NCBI RefSeq assembly: GCF_927798215.1
Contig: NZ_CAKMMW010000016.1
Location: 62,001-126,000, forward strand
DNA: 64,000 bases
From: Paenibacillus_E allorhizoplanae
Lineage (GTDB): Bacteria > Bacillota > Bacilli > Paenibacillales > NBRC-103111
Direction of reading: 5' to 3'
Shown: in pieces, positions 52,755 through 60,270 of the stretch
Layout of the letters: every line of letters begins with the position of its first letter
Numbering within the stretch: the stretch's first letter is position 1
Notes under the pieces: model-generated
Databases searched by the model: none
Told to the model about the DNA's origin: nothing
The model's input: the letters and a program-made list of their open reading frames with translations, nothing else
Position numbers and translations under genes: made by a program

Positions 52755-53408
52755 TTAGTTTCTGTTGATTCCTGCGATAGAAGCGATGAAGCGCAAAATG
52801 TATAGGAACAAGTTAATAAAATCAAGATAGATATTCAATGCAGCAAGTGGAACGGCTTCCGCTGCGACACCGTTACGATACTGTGCCACGTCATAAAGCA
52901 CCCAACCGCTAAAGATCAGAATCCCCACCATGGACCATACCAAATTCATCATGGATCCAAAGTGTAAGAACATGCCGAGCACACTCATTAGCACAAGTCC
53001 AATCGTTCCTGCAAATAAGAATCCACCTAAGAAGCTGAAATCACGCCCAGAACGGTGAGCATAGAATGCCAATGAGCCAAAAATCGCTGCCGTTGCAAAA
53101 AAAGCACCCGACACCACGCTAGCCCCCAGTTGACCGCCGTACGCCATGATGACCGGATATAGCGTTACCCCCGAAATGGCTGTAAATGCGTAAAGAAAGC
53201 CGTAGCCAATATTTTTGCCGCGAATACGAATCACGATAGCGGCTACCAGCATTGCGACCTCTGCAATGACGAAAAGCATAACCATGGATGGCGGTACAAC
53301 CATCGCACCGATCAATGTTCCAAGAAATGAAACTAATAGAGAAATGGCAAACGTTTGAAGCACATGTGCAAAGCTGCCGGATTGTGTAATCGTAACGGTT
53401 CTATCCAT
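52755..53408 (-). CDS. Bax inhibitor-1 family integral membrane protein (YetJ-like)
   Basis: About 217 residues with seven membrane segments. Family features include FGSLAFYAHRSGRDFSFLGG, IFSGWVLYDVAQYRNG (with the conserved aspartate of the pH-sensing pair) and ALNIYLDFINLFLYILRFI at the C-terminus. Bacterial YetJ is a pH-gated calcium leak channel; the same is likely here. ATG 53408 follows AAAGGAGCTG and replaces the longer frame start at 53444. Confidence 0.93.
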   Translation of the reverse strand: MDRTVTITQSGSFAHVLQTFAISLLVSFLGTLIGAMVVPPSMVMLFVIAEVAMLVAAIVIRIRGKNIGYGFLYAFTAISGVTLYPVIMAYGGQLGASVVSGAFFATAAIFGSLAFYAHRSGRDFSFLGGFLFAGTIGLVLMSVLGMFLHFGSMMNLVWSMVGILIFSGWVLYDVAQYRNGVAAEAVPLAALNIYLDFINLFLYILRFIASIAGINRN

Positions 53409-53505
53409 CGAATTCAGCTCCTTTAGATATAAAGAAATGTACAATCTATCCTATGTATTATACCTGTAATTCATGAAAACCGCTACAGGGTGCGGTTGGA
53501 CATGA

Positions 53506-53541
53506 AAACACCCTTCTCTGAGAAGTCAGAAAAGGGTGTTT
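53506..53541 (-). terminator. Terminator of tRNA-Leu
   Basis: AAACACCCTTCTCT (53506-53519) pairs with AGAAAAGGGTGTTT (53528-53541) with one mismatch, just past the tRNA; minus-strand RNA ends GTGTTTTC. Confidence 0.7.
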
Positions 53542-53548
53542 CGAGCGA

Positions 53549-53632
53549 TGCGATCAAGAGGACTCGAACCTCCACGGGGGTAAGCCCACACGGACCTGAA
53601 CCGTGCGCGTCTGCCAATTCCGCCATGATCGC
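53549..53632 (-). tRNA. tRNA-Leu (anticodon CAG)
   Basis: The minus strand folds as a class II tRNA. The acceptor GCGATCA pairs with TGATCGC, the D arm is GGCGGAATTGGCAGACGC, the anticodon stem-loop CACGGTTCAGGTCCGTG gives CAG, there is a long variable arm, and the T arm contains GGTTCGAGTCC. The 3' CCA is not encoded (discriminator A, then TCGC). Confidence 0.97.
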
Positions 53633-53743
53633 GTTTACAAAATTAATATACCATGTGACGCAAAAGCTCGTCAATGAAACTTTTGTCACTAGGTATAATT
53701 CGGTGACCACTTCCTAAACCTAATCCCAAAGGAGGTATGACCT

Positions 53744-53929
53744 ATGAATGAAGAAGAAATCAAAGCACTAGAGCCGAAATATACGGGCAATCAGCGTCAT
53801 TTGACCGAGGGTGAAGCTGAGGGGATCGTTCATGATCCGAATTTCAAAAACGAGAATGAAGATGACGATCTCTCTGACATGGATGCGCTAGCGACAGGCC
53901 TCGGATACGGTGTGTTCCGCAGAACGTAA
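53744..53929 (+). CDS. Small acidic protein of unknown function
   Basis: 61 residues with a very strong ribosome site (AAAGGAGG). Acidic and hydrophilic: NQRHLTEGEAEGIVHDPNFK, then ENEDDDLSDMDALATGLGYG. No membrane segment and no cysteine. No family recognised. The downstream 168 bases contain only AT-rich sequence. Confidence 0.65.
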   Translation: MNEEEIKALEPKYTGNQRHLTEGEAEGIVHDPNFKNENEDDDLSDMDALATGLGYGVFRRT

Positions 53930-54097
53930 CTAAGCCAACTGCATAAACGAGAAGGGTTCCTAACCATCAATGTGGCAGGGGCCCTCTTTTAGCATTAAAA
54001 ATGCAAAAGTACATCCTTTTTTATCCAAATTAGCCTTTCAAATTAGTCATTTTAAGCCAATTTTCACAAAATAAGTGCACTTTCGCATCTTTCCGCG

Positions 54098-54895
54098 TTA
54101 CCCTTGCGAATGCGCCGCAGCGCGCTTGCTCATTTCAAGCTCATATAACTGGCCAGAGGCTAGGATAGCTTCATGCACCGTTCTACCAATCATGTACCCC
54201 ACCGTCGTTGCTGTACCTGCATAGCGGAATGTTGTTCCTCTGCCCGTAGTCGCAATCAACACGGCATCTGTCGTCGTTCCTGTTGCGATTTGACCATCCA
54301 CGGTAATATGCAATGACTGCAAAGCGGCAGCTTTCGCTTCCGTCGCGGTAATAACCGCATTTACCATCGCCGCATCCGTCAAACTACCTTCGATGACAAT
54401 AATCGTATTAATCGTTCCTGGATAGAGCGAAGTAACTGGCAATATGGCACCTGCTCGTGCTTTATTCCCCAGTCCGACAGTCACCCATGCAGCAACACGA
54501 AGTGATTCGTCCTCATTTACCGCAGCTACAGGCTGCACATTTTGTTCTTCTTCAAGTGGCCATGCTAACTCACTAAATCCAACATCATTCACCCACGCCG
54601 CGGTGAGCATCCCAGCCGTATCTTGAGGCTCCAGCCCTTCTCGAGCAATAAAAGCCTCCATCTCCACCAACGGGTCGGTCTCGTTATATGTCTTGTCCAC
54701 TTGTCGGTTCATCAACACCCGGTTGTGACCAAAACCACCACCCCACGGAGAGGAATTCAAGGTTCGCAAGGGATTTTCGCTTGTAATCTGCATATATCGT
54801 CCGTGTGGCGATACCACTTGCTTCATCTCAACACCAGCAATTAAACTTCTAGCTGAAGTTCCCTCTCTCTCACTCTGCATCATCGGATAGATCAT
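54098..54895 (-). CDS. cbiZ: Adenosylcobinamide amidohydrolase
   Basis: Up to 265 residues. CbiZ removes the aminopropanol side chain of (pseudo)cobinamide so the ring can be rebuilt into B12. Family segments: RTLNSSPWGGGFGHNRVLMN, DTAGMLTAAWV, AWVTVGLGNKARAG, LYPGTINTIIVIEGSLTDAA, and GTTTDAVLIATTGRG. The start is uncertain: 54895 overlaps the upstream 87-codon gene by 26 bases, and ATGs at 54883 and 54880 are alternatives. No cobalamin riboswitch is visible. It complements the B12-dependent ribonucleotide reductase in the same window. Confidence 0.9.
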   Translation of the reverse strand: MIYPMMQSEREGTSARSLIAGVEMKQVVSPHGRYMQITSENPLRTLNSSPWGGGFGHNRVLMNRQVDKTYNETDPLVEMEAFIAREGLEPQDTAGMLTAAWVNDVGFSELAWPLEEEQNVQPVAAVNEDESLRVAAWVTVGLGNKARAGAILPVTSLYPGTINTIIVIEGSLTDAAMVNAVITATEAKAAALQSLHITVDGQIATGTTTDAVLIATTGRGTTFRYAGTATTVGYMIGRTVHEAILASGQLYELEMSKRAAAHSQG

Positions 54896-55133
54896 CCGGC
54901 GTTATCGTTTCCTGAGGCAACATGAACGCTGGCGGCCTTTCATTCTCATAAGGCTGATACACGTATCCGCGGGCAAGCTTGACGACTCTCCGATTTTTTT
55001 TGCGAATAAGAACCGTCTCATCATCCCAAGCCACAACAATGCCACGTACATCGTTCGCTGGGCTGACATCTCGAATGACACGCAGCAGTGTGCTATCTAC
55101 GCGATATTGATCCAATTGTTCTTCTGTAATCAT
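54870..55133 (-). CDS. Small protein of unknown function before cbiZ
   Basis: 87 residues with a good ribosome site (TGGAGGTG). The middle, RGIVVAWDDETVLIRKKNRR then VVKLARGYVYQPY, is a run of short strands like an SH3 or KOW barrel; the tail is acidic (TPDDLSDDAE). Its stop lies inside the cbiZ reading frame, so the two genes are probably translated together. No family recognised, and a link to B12 metabolism is only positional. Confidence 0.65.
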   Translation of the reverse strand: MITEEQLDQYRVDSTLLRVIRDVSPANDVRGIVVAWDDETVLIRKKNRRVVKLARGYVYQPYENERPPAFMLPQETITPDDLSDDAE

Positions 55134-55308
55134 CTATGTAGCACCTCCATTATAGGCATGGTTAAAATCATCTATCCTTCTTAGCATACACCAATTCGAG
55201 ATTCGATGAAACTTTACATAAATCCACACATCTTCGGTTAACTTAACGAGGACGAGGCACGCGATAAGGCAAAGGCTAACTCATGCCTACCGTAAGGGGG
55301 ATATTCCA

Positions 55309-55626
55309 ATGGAGAAGAGAACGTACTACATCAATGTAGGCACGGGAGAAGTACTCGAAGACAGCACGGCACTTGATTATGAATTCGAAATATCCGCAAC
55401 GGAAGATGATATCGCCAAGCTGCAGGAGCTTTTTGAGGAAACCGACAATTCGTCTCAAGGCAGCTACGCAACTTCCTGGCTTCCCTGGAAAGTATATTAC
55501 TCCAACGAAACGAATCAGGAATATGATTACTATTTAACCGAAGTGTATCGTACGCTGCACCGGCTTGGTACTGAACAAACGAAGCGGCATATCGAAACCA
55601 TGAACGTGTTAGAGAATGGCATCTAG
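55309..55626 (+). CDS. Conserved-looking protein of unknown function
   Basis: 105 residues, ATG about eight bases after AAGGGGGA. It begins TYYINVGTGEVLEDSTALDY, then acidic helical sequence and LPWKVYYSNETNQEYDYYLT. No signal peptide or membrane segment. Proteins with this opening occur widely in Paenibacillus without a known function. A terminator follows directly. Confidence 0.68.
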   Translation: MEKRTYYINVGTGEVLEDSTALDYEFEISATEDDIAKLQELFEETDNSSQGSYATSWLPWKVYYSNETNQEYDYYLTEVYRTLHRLGTEQTKRHIETMNVLENGI

Positions 55627-55638
55627 CTGGAAACATTG

Positions 55639-55676
55639 AAAAGGCCAAGAATCCCTATGGAATTCATTGGCCTTTT
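55639..55676. terminator. Bidirectional terminator
   Basis: AAAAGGCCAA (55639-55648) with TTGGCCTTTT (55667-55676), between two convergent small genes. Confidence 0.78.
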
Positions 55677-55692
55677 GTCATATATGGGTTAT

Positions 55693-56019
55693 TTAACTTA
55701 CATGCTCTTTCGAATCGTTCGTTTCAAACCAGAAATCAAGGACTTTGCTTGACATCACACGTTTCTTAATATAATCCGATTGTGCAACAGAGAACTGCTG
55801 CTCCCACTCGATTGTTAGCTCCGTACAAAGCTTTACGATTGTTAACAACTCGGACCAGGCTACATAGCGCTTATACCAGAAAAATTGAGGGTGTTCAATC
55901 ATATACGGATACAGGTCATCAAACTCTGTATGTTTACAATCAAGCGCACGTTCAAAGTGAGTCTTTGCTTCCCCTAGCTTTGTCATAAAATAGTCAATGG
56001 AACCATTTTCGATACCCAT
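55693..56019 (-). CDS. Small helical protein of unknown function
   Basis: 108 residues from ATG 56019 with GAGAGGAGG upstream. The sequence is rich in aromatic and charged residues and mostly helical: DYFMTKLGEAKTHFERALDC, HPQFFWYKRYVAWSELLTIV, and FSVAQSDYIKKRVMSSKVLD. No domain recognised. It lies 80 bases downstream of the xpt stop on the same strand and could be read from the same promoter. Confidence 0.65.
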   Translation of the reverse strand: MGIENGSIDYFMTKLGEAKTHFERALDCKHTEFDDLYPYMIEHPQFFWYKRYVAWSELLTIVKLCTELTIEWEQQFSVAQSDYIKKRVMSSKVLDFWFETNDSKEHVS

Positions 56020-56099
56020 AGATGTCAGCCTCCTCTCTTACCTTGTAATCATTATAAAGGATAAATCGGTTTCAGGGAAGTCATTCTCATGATGTAAAA

Positions 56100-56669
56100 T
56101 CAGTCAAAAATGATCTTCCCGTTTGCAAGTGAAGCAATCCGAGCAAGTGACTCTACGCGAATACCACGTTCACGAATGGATTTACCGCCATTTTGAAAGG
56201 ATTTCTCAACAACAATTCCGACTCCTACAAGCTCTGCTTCTGCTTTTTCCACAATGCGAATTAGGCCGCGTGCAGCATCCCCGTTGGCGATAAAGTCGTC
56301 AATCAACAGGATTCGCTCCCCTTTTCCCAGCAAATGCGAGGACACCATAATATCAGTAACAATTCCTTTGGTAAAAGAAGGAACACGTTCACTATACGTA
56401 TCTTGATCCATCGTCAACGTCTTCTTGCGACGAGCAAATACCATAGGAACGCCAAGTTGCAAGGCTGTCGTATACGCAATAGGAATACCGGAAGATTCCA
56501 CAGTTAACACTTTGTCTGGCTTGGTCTCTCTAAACAATCTTGCAAATTCTTTCCCCATCTCCATGATGAGAACAGGATCTACCTGGTGATTCAGGATAGC
56601 ATCAAGTTTAAGTACTTGATCAGATGCAACGACACCGACCTCTAAGATCCGCTGTTTTAATAACTCCAT
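56100..56669 (-). CDS. xpt: Xanthine phosphoribosyltransferase
   Basis: 189 residues. It converts xanthine and PRPP to XMP for purine salvage. The N-terminus MELLKQRILEVGVVASDQVL and the PRPP-binding loop ILLIDDFIANGDAARGL are typical of Xpt; GVPMVFARRKKTLTMDQDTY is the substrate-side loop. ATG 56669 follows AGGGGG. The purine riboswitch found before xpt-pbuX in Bacillus is not seen in the 268 bases upstream, and no pbuX permease follows. Confidence 0.93.
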   Translation of the reverse strand: MELLKQRILEVGVVASDQVLKLDAILNHQVDPVLIMEMGKEFARLFRETKPDKVLTVESSGIPIAYTTALQLGVPMVFARRKKTLTMDQDTYSERVPSFTKGIVTDIMVSSHLLGKGERILLIDDFIANGDAARGLIRIVEKAEAELVGVGIVVEKSFQNGGKSIRERGIRVESLARIASLANGKIIFD

Positions 56670-56937
56670 GAAATCGGCCCCCTATAGCAGTCTATTATGA
56701 GTAAGTTACCATATTGCTCCCGCCTGTTTCAAGTCCATTTAGAAAATAACAAAAAACACTGAAACTTTTTGGTCTTCTATGGTGTCTATATATATATAAG
56801 GATTTCATTCAATTGGAATTCGTTCTAGAATTGCTCACATTTGGGCACGAAGATGCATTGAAAACCTTCGATAAAACAGTATCATTAATCTTACTACTAT
56901 TTTCACAACAATAACTACTCTTCGGAGGAAAGGATAG

Positions 56938-57654
56938 ATGGCAATGAACAACCTAATTAAACCCATTCTTATAGGCTGTATGCCTGTTGCAATTGCATCA
57001 TTCTTGGTGACTGGATGCCAAGAATCATCTGCTCCTGCTCCAAAGGCTACCATAGACGTAACTTCAACTTATGTACCTTCACAGGTTAACCAGGAATCCT
57101 CACCTCCGATTATCGTCGCAACCCCGACAGCCACACCTTCGGTAGACGAGAGCATGAAGCATGAGGCACAAGTAGCTGGTATTACCAAAGTAGATCAAGG
57201 CGATACACCCGCATCGCAAGTGTACACAAGTCCAAAACCAACCGCTAAACCGAAGATTAAAGCTGAAGATGCTTACCAGCAAGAAAAGCCGACCTTGATG
57301 GGATTAAAGCTAGGCACCCCAAAAGCTTCAGTCTTGGAGCGATTTGGTAAAGTGAAGAAGCAATTCGTCATGGAAGAAGATAACATTGAAGTTTATGATT
57401 TCAACGACTTTTCGGTTGGTTTCAATAGCAAAGGAACGCTTGAATTCGTAGATGTGCACTCGATAGATATTGACCCAGGGTTACATGGCTTACGTTTAGG
57501 GCAAAGTCAGCAGGATGCAATCGCCATCCTAGGCAAGCCTGATTCGAACTCCACCTATGTGCTTTCTTATAAAGCGCAGGGCACTTTACTTAAGATCGAT
57601 ATCGACCCTCATGACAATACGATCCAATCCATTAAGCTTTTTGCAAATTCGTAG
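56938..57654 (+). CDS. Lipoprotein with two BamE/YjgB-like repeats
   Basis: 238 residues, ATG after GGAGGAAAGG. The lipobox VTGC gives the acylated cysteine at about residue 27, followed by a Pro/Thr-rich linker (about 30-95). Two related repeats, LMGLKLGTPKASVLERFGKV and LHGLRLGQSQQDAIAILGKP, resemble the small outer-membrane assembly (BamE/SmpA) fold used by many cell-surface proteins. Function unknown; probably an extracellular membrane-anchored protein. Confidence 0.8.
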   Translation: MAMNNLIKPILIGCMPVAIASFLVTGCQESSAPAPKATIDVTSTYVPSQVNQESSPPIIVATPTATPSVDESMKHEAQVAGITKVDQGDTPASQVYTSPKPTAKPKIKAEDAYQQEKPTLMGLKLGTPKASVLERFGKVKKQFVMEEDNIEVYDFNDFSVGFNSKGTLEFVDVHSIDIDPGLHGLRLGQSQQDAIAILGKPDSNSTYVLSYKAQGTLLKIDIDPHDNTIQSIKLFANS

Positions 57655-57680
57655 CCACTACATTCAACAAATCAAACAGA

Positions 57681-57720
57681 AGACCATGAATTCAGCCTTA
57701 TTGGTTGAAATTCATGGTCT
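57681..57720. terminator. Bidirectional terminator overlapping the DedA stop codon
   Basis: AGACCATGAATT (57681-57692) and AATTCATGGTCT (57709-57720), 12-base perfect stem, then a T-run. The stop codon of the convergent DedA gene (57712) lies in the right arm. Confidence 0.88.
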
Positions 57721-58347
57721 TTTTTTCGGCTTTCGTTTCAGTATAACAATGTGATGTTTGCGAAAACGAAGATAGATCAATACACCAATCGCAGCTAGTA
57801 TGACCAATATGAATAATGATATACCCATATAGGTATGAAACAAATGTAAAAAACTTTCAAAATTATTGCCGATAAATCGGCCCAGCGTCACAAAGGTTGT
57901 ACACCAGAGCAGTGCCCCCGTTCCCGCATACAAAATATACTTATAAAACTTCACACCGCTAACACCAGACAAATAACAAGTGAAATGACGTACGCCAGGT
58001 ACGAAATAACCAAAGAAAACCGTCCAAAGACCGTACTTCTTAAACCAGCCTTCTGCTCTCTCGATTCGGCTCGGTGTCAGCTTTACCCATTTGCCATACC
58101 GATTGAGAAATGGTTTACCTACGCGATGACCAATGAAATAACTAACCGTCATGCCTGTCATTGTTCCTGCATAAATAACGGCTAGTGTGGGACCGAAGTC
58201 AAACGGACCTCCCAAAGCGGTCAAAGAACCGATAAAGACCATCAAGGTCTCATCAGGAATTGGAACGCCAAGCATCCCAGCGGACAACAAAAGATATAAG
58301 GCAACATAGCCATATTGGCTAATAAAATCAAACAGGAATTCCTTCAC
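57712..58347 (-). CDS. DedA-family membrane protein
   Basis: 211 residues, GTG start nine bases after AGGAGA. Five or so hydrophobic segments. PIPDETLMVFIGSLTALGGP, GRHR-like FGYFVPGVRHFTCYLSGVSG and GTGALLWCTTFVTLGRFIG are DedA (SNARE-associated) signatures, with the functional arginine in PGVRHF. Relatives are undecaprenyl-phosphate or lipid flippases and affect membrane homeostasis. The C-terminus is basic and cytoplasmic (RKHHIVILKRKPKKRP). Confidence 0.92.
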   Translation of the reverse strand: MKEFLFDFISQYGYVALYLLLSAGMLGVPIPDETLMVFIGSLTALGGPFDFGPTLAVIYAGTMTGMTVSYFIGHRVGKPFLNRYGKWVKLTPSRIERAEGWFKKYGLWTVFFGYFVPGVRHFTCYLSGVSGVKFYKYILYAGTGALLWCTTFVTLGRFIGNNFESFLHLFHTYMGISLFILVILAAIGVLIYLRFRKHHIVILKRKPKKRP

Positions 58348-58491
58348 AACCTACACTCTCCTGAGTTTAACTTCAACTGCCTCTTAGCTGCACAATGGGA
58401 CTTAAGCAAATCTCGTCCTATGTAACAGTCATGCAAGCTTATGTACAAACATACCTTGTACTATATCAAACGAAAGAAAGCGAGGCAATAT

Positions 58492-59532
58492 ATGCGAAAT
58501 CATGCACAGATTGTCCGTGTCGCCTTCACCTACATCGGAACGGTCGTTGGGGCTGGGTTTGCTTCCGGGCAAGAAATCCTTCAATTTTTCACTCGCTATG
58601 GCTCGCTCGCTGCTTTAACGATCGCTTTATCAACCGTGTTGTTCATATGGATTGGCATACAACTTATGCTTATGGCACATGACTTGAAAGCAGAATCCTA
58701 TGAGGATTTGAATAAAGTTCTTTTTGGAGAAAAAATAGGAAAATGGATTAGTTTATTTATGATGGTTGTTCTTTTTGGCATTACAACTGTCATGTTAGCA
58801 GGAGCAGGAACAGTTTTTGAAGAACAGCTCCATCTCTCGTACACCACGGGACTTCTAATCACGCTCGTACTTTCTTATGTCATTCTAACGCGTGGGATCA
58901 AAGCCATCATGACCGTAAACTCAATTGTTGTCCCCATTATGCTGCTCTTCAGCTTCATCATTGTCGTGTACACCTGGCATTCACCAACGTCTGGCAACTG
59001 GCTGCGCATTTCAAGCGAAGATTCTCTTGTACGCGTTTGGTTTGCACCATTTCTTTACACAGCCTTTAATTTAGCCATGGCACAAGCTGTACTCGTTCCA
59101 ATGGGAGGCGCGATTCGAGATCGCTCTGTGCTCTATTGGGGTGGTTTGCTTGGAGGTGCAGGAATTGGGTTACTTCTACTAGCGGCACATTATGCACTTT
59201 CCGCACAAATGCCGGGCATCGCACAATTTGAAATTCCGATGGGTAATATTATGACCAAACTAGGCTATTTCCCGCAAGTCGCCTATTTGCTCGTTATTTA
59301 TGGCGAAATTTTCACGACCTTTATCGGAGATGCCTATGGCTTATCCATGCAGCTCCAGCAACGCATCAAGATACCTCCCAAATTGTTGCTCATCGCCATT
59401 TTACTTCTCAGCTATGCCATCAGCCACATCGGTTTTAAAACGTTGTTAACCGCTTTATATCCGCTATTTGGCGTGGTGAGTGTCGTTTGGCTCGTCTTGA
59501 TGATCTGGCGTAATCGCCGGAGTACGCTGTAG
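58492..59532 (+). CDS. ykvI: YkvI-family membrane protein
   Basis: About 346 residues with ten or so membrane segments. It opens VRVAFTYIGTVVGAGFASGQ, the first helix pair of a LeuT-like transporter with the GAGFASG break, then EILQFFTRYGSL. B. subtilis YkvI is similar in length and sequence; its substrate is unknown. ATG 58492 follows GAGG and replaces the longer frame. Its last 69 bases overlap the 3' end of the convergent 145-residue gene. Confidence 0.9.
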   Translation: MRNHAQIVRVAFTYIGTVVGAGFASGQEILQFFTRYGSLAALTIALSTVLFIWIGIQLMLMAHDLKAESYEDLNKVLFGEKIGKWISLFMMVVLFGITTVMLAGAGTVFEEQLHLSYTTGLLITLVLSYVILTRGIKAIMTVNSIVVPIMLLFSFIIVVYTWHSPTSGNWLRISSEDSLVRVWFAPFLYTAFNLAMAQAVLVPMGGAIRDRSVLYWGGLLGGAGIGLLLLAAHYALSAQMPGIAQFEIPMGNIMTKLGYFPQVAYLLVIYGEIFTTFIGDAYGLSMQLQQRIKIPPKLLLIAILLLSYAISHIGFKTLLTALYPLFGVVSVVWLVLMIWRNRRSTL

Positions 59533-59901
59533 GGCATTCCCTGGCGGGAAGCTGAGTACGATAATCAACCGTATGAACAATAGCAGCATTCCCATAGCAG
59601 AAAAGATAATACCTGTAAGTAAATAAGCCCAATGGAAATTCGCGATTTCCGTATGATCTCGACCAACAGCTACTAGCATGGCGATCATAAGAAGAAGTCC
59701 TATAATAAATAAACCAACGACAGAGTAATCCATGATCGTCCATCTGGAGAAATAGGTAACCGCAATCTGGGCTTGGCCGACAGCTCTTGGCGAGGCAGCT
59801 TGCTGCCTCCATAGCTGATGCACCGTCCAAGCGGTATAGATGCTGGCACCCGTCACAAACAGACCGACCACCGCACCTAGAATAGCTAAAAATAAATTCA
59901 T
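59464..59901 (-). CDS. Small membrane protein of unknown function
   Basis: 145 residues with GAAAGGAGGG as ribosome site. Three membrane segments (about 3-25, 60-80, 90-118); it begins NLFLAILGAVVGLFVTGASI and ends in a hydrophilic tail (ALQRTPAITPDHQDEPNDTH). Its 3' end overlaps the convergent YkvI gene by 69 bases. It follows a 92-residue membrane protein gene in the same direction, so both may be expressed with the yhaO-yhaN operon. Confidence 0.7.
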   Translation of the reverse strand: MNLFLAILGAVVGLFVTGASIYTAWTVHQLWRQQAASPRAVGQAQIAVTYFSRWTIMDYSVVGLFIIGLLLMIAMLVAVGRDHTEIANFHWAYLLTGIIFSAMGMLLLFIRLIIVLSFPPGNALQRTPAITPDHQDEPNDTHHAK

Positions 59902-59931
59902 TCATGTGCCCTCCTTTCATCTGACCTTGAG

Positions 59932-60207
59932 CTAGTGTTGACGCAAGCCGTAGATGAGCAATAACGTGCAGCCGAAGCTAATGACTGGGAGCGCATAAAG
60001 CAACGGAAGGATCATCACATGAGGAAGCTTCATCGCAGGAAACCACAGCACCTGCAGACTTTTCCTCTCCATCTCCCCGTCCTCTTGGTTACTCTTATGA
60101 GCTCGTAGTGCGTCTGTCGCTCCCTCATTCCACTGTATCTTGCCTTTTTTCCAACCGACTTGATAGGAAATTTCTCGGTGATCCTTCCTCTTATCGTTTC
60201 CTTCCAC
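59932..60207 (-). CDS. Single-span membrane protein of unknown function
   Basis: About 91 residues from GTG 60207, eight bases after GGGAGG (a longer frame from 60228 exists). The first ~55 residues are hydrophilic and charged (GNDKRKDHREISYQVGWKKG); one membrane segment near the C-terminus (about 65-88, HVMILPLLYALPVISFGCTL). No family recognised. It lies between the 145-residue membrane protein and yhaN. Confidence 0.6.
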   Translation of the reverse strand: MEGNDKRKDHREISYQVGWKKGKIQWNEGATDALRAHKSNQEDGEMERKSLQVLWFPAMKLPHVMILPLLYALPVISFGCTLLLIYGLRQH

Positions 60208-60270
60208 GTTCGATGCCTCCCATCCCATGTTTCTATAAGAGCGTGTTCAGAAGTCCATTTCGGACAACCT

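Noticed and set aside
54896..55308. Cobalamin riboswitch before cbiZ
   Set aside because: No B12-box-like sequence was seen upstream of the small gene or of cbiZ.
56670..56937. Purine riboswitch before xpt
   Set aside because: Looked for the conserved purine-aptamer core and its loop pairings; not found.
59435..59920. 161-codon minus-strand frame
   Set aside because: It overlaps the 145-residue membrane protein in another frame; the latter has the ribosome site and membrane segments.
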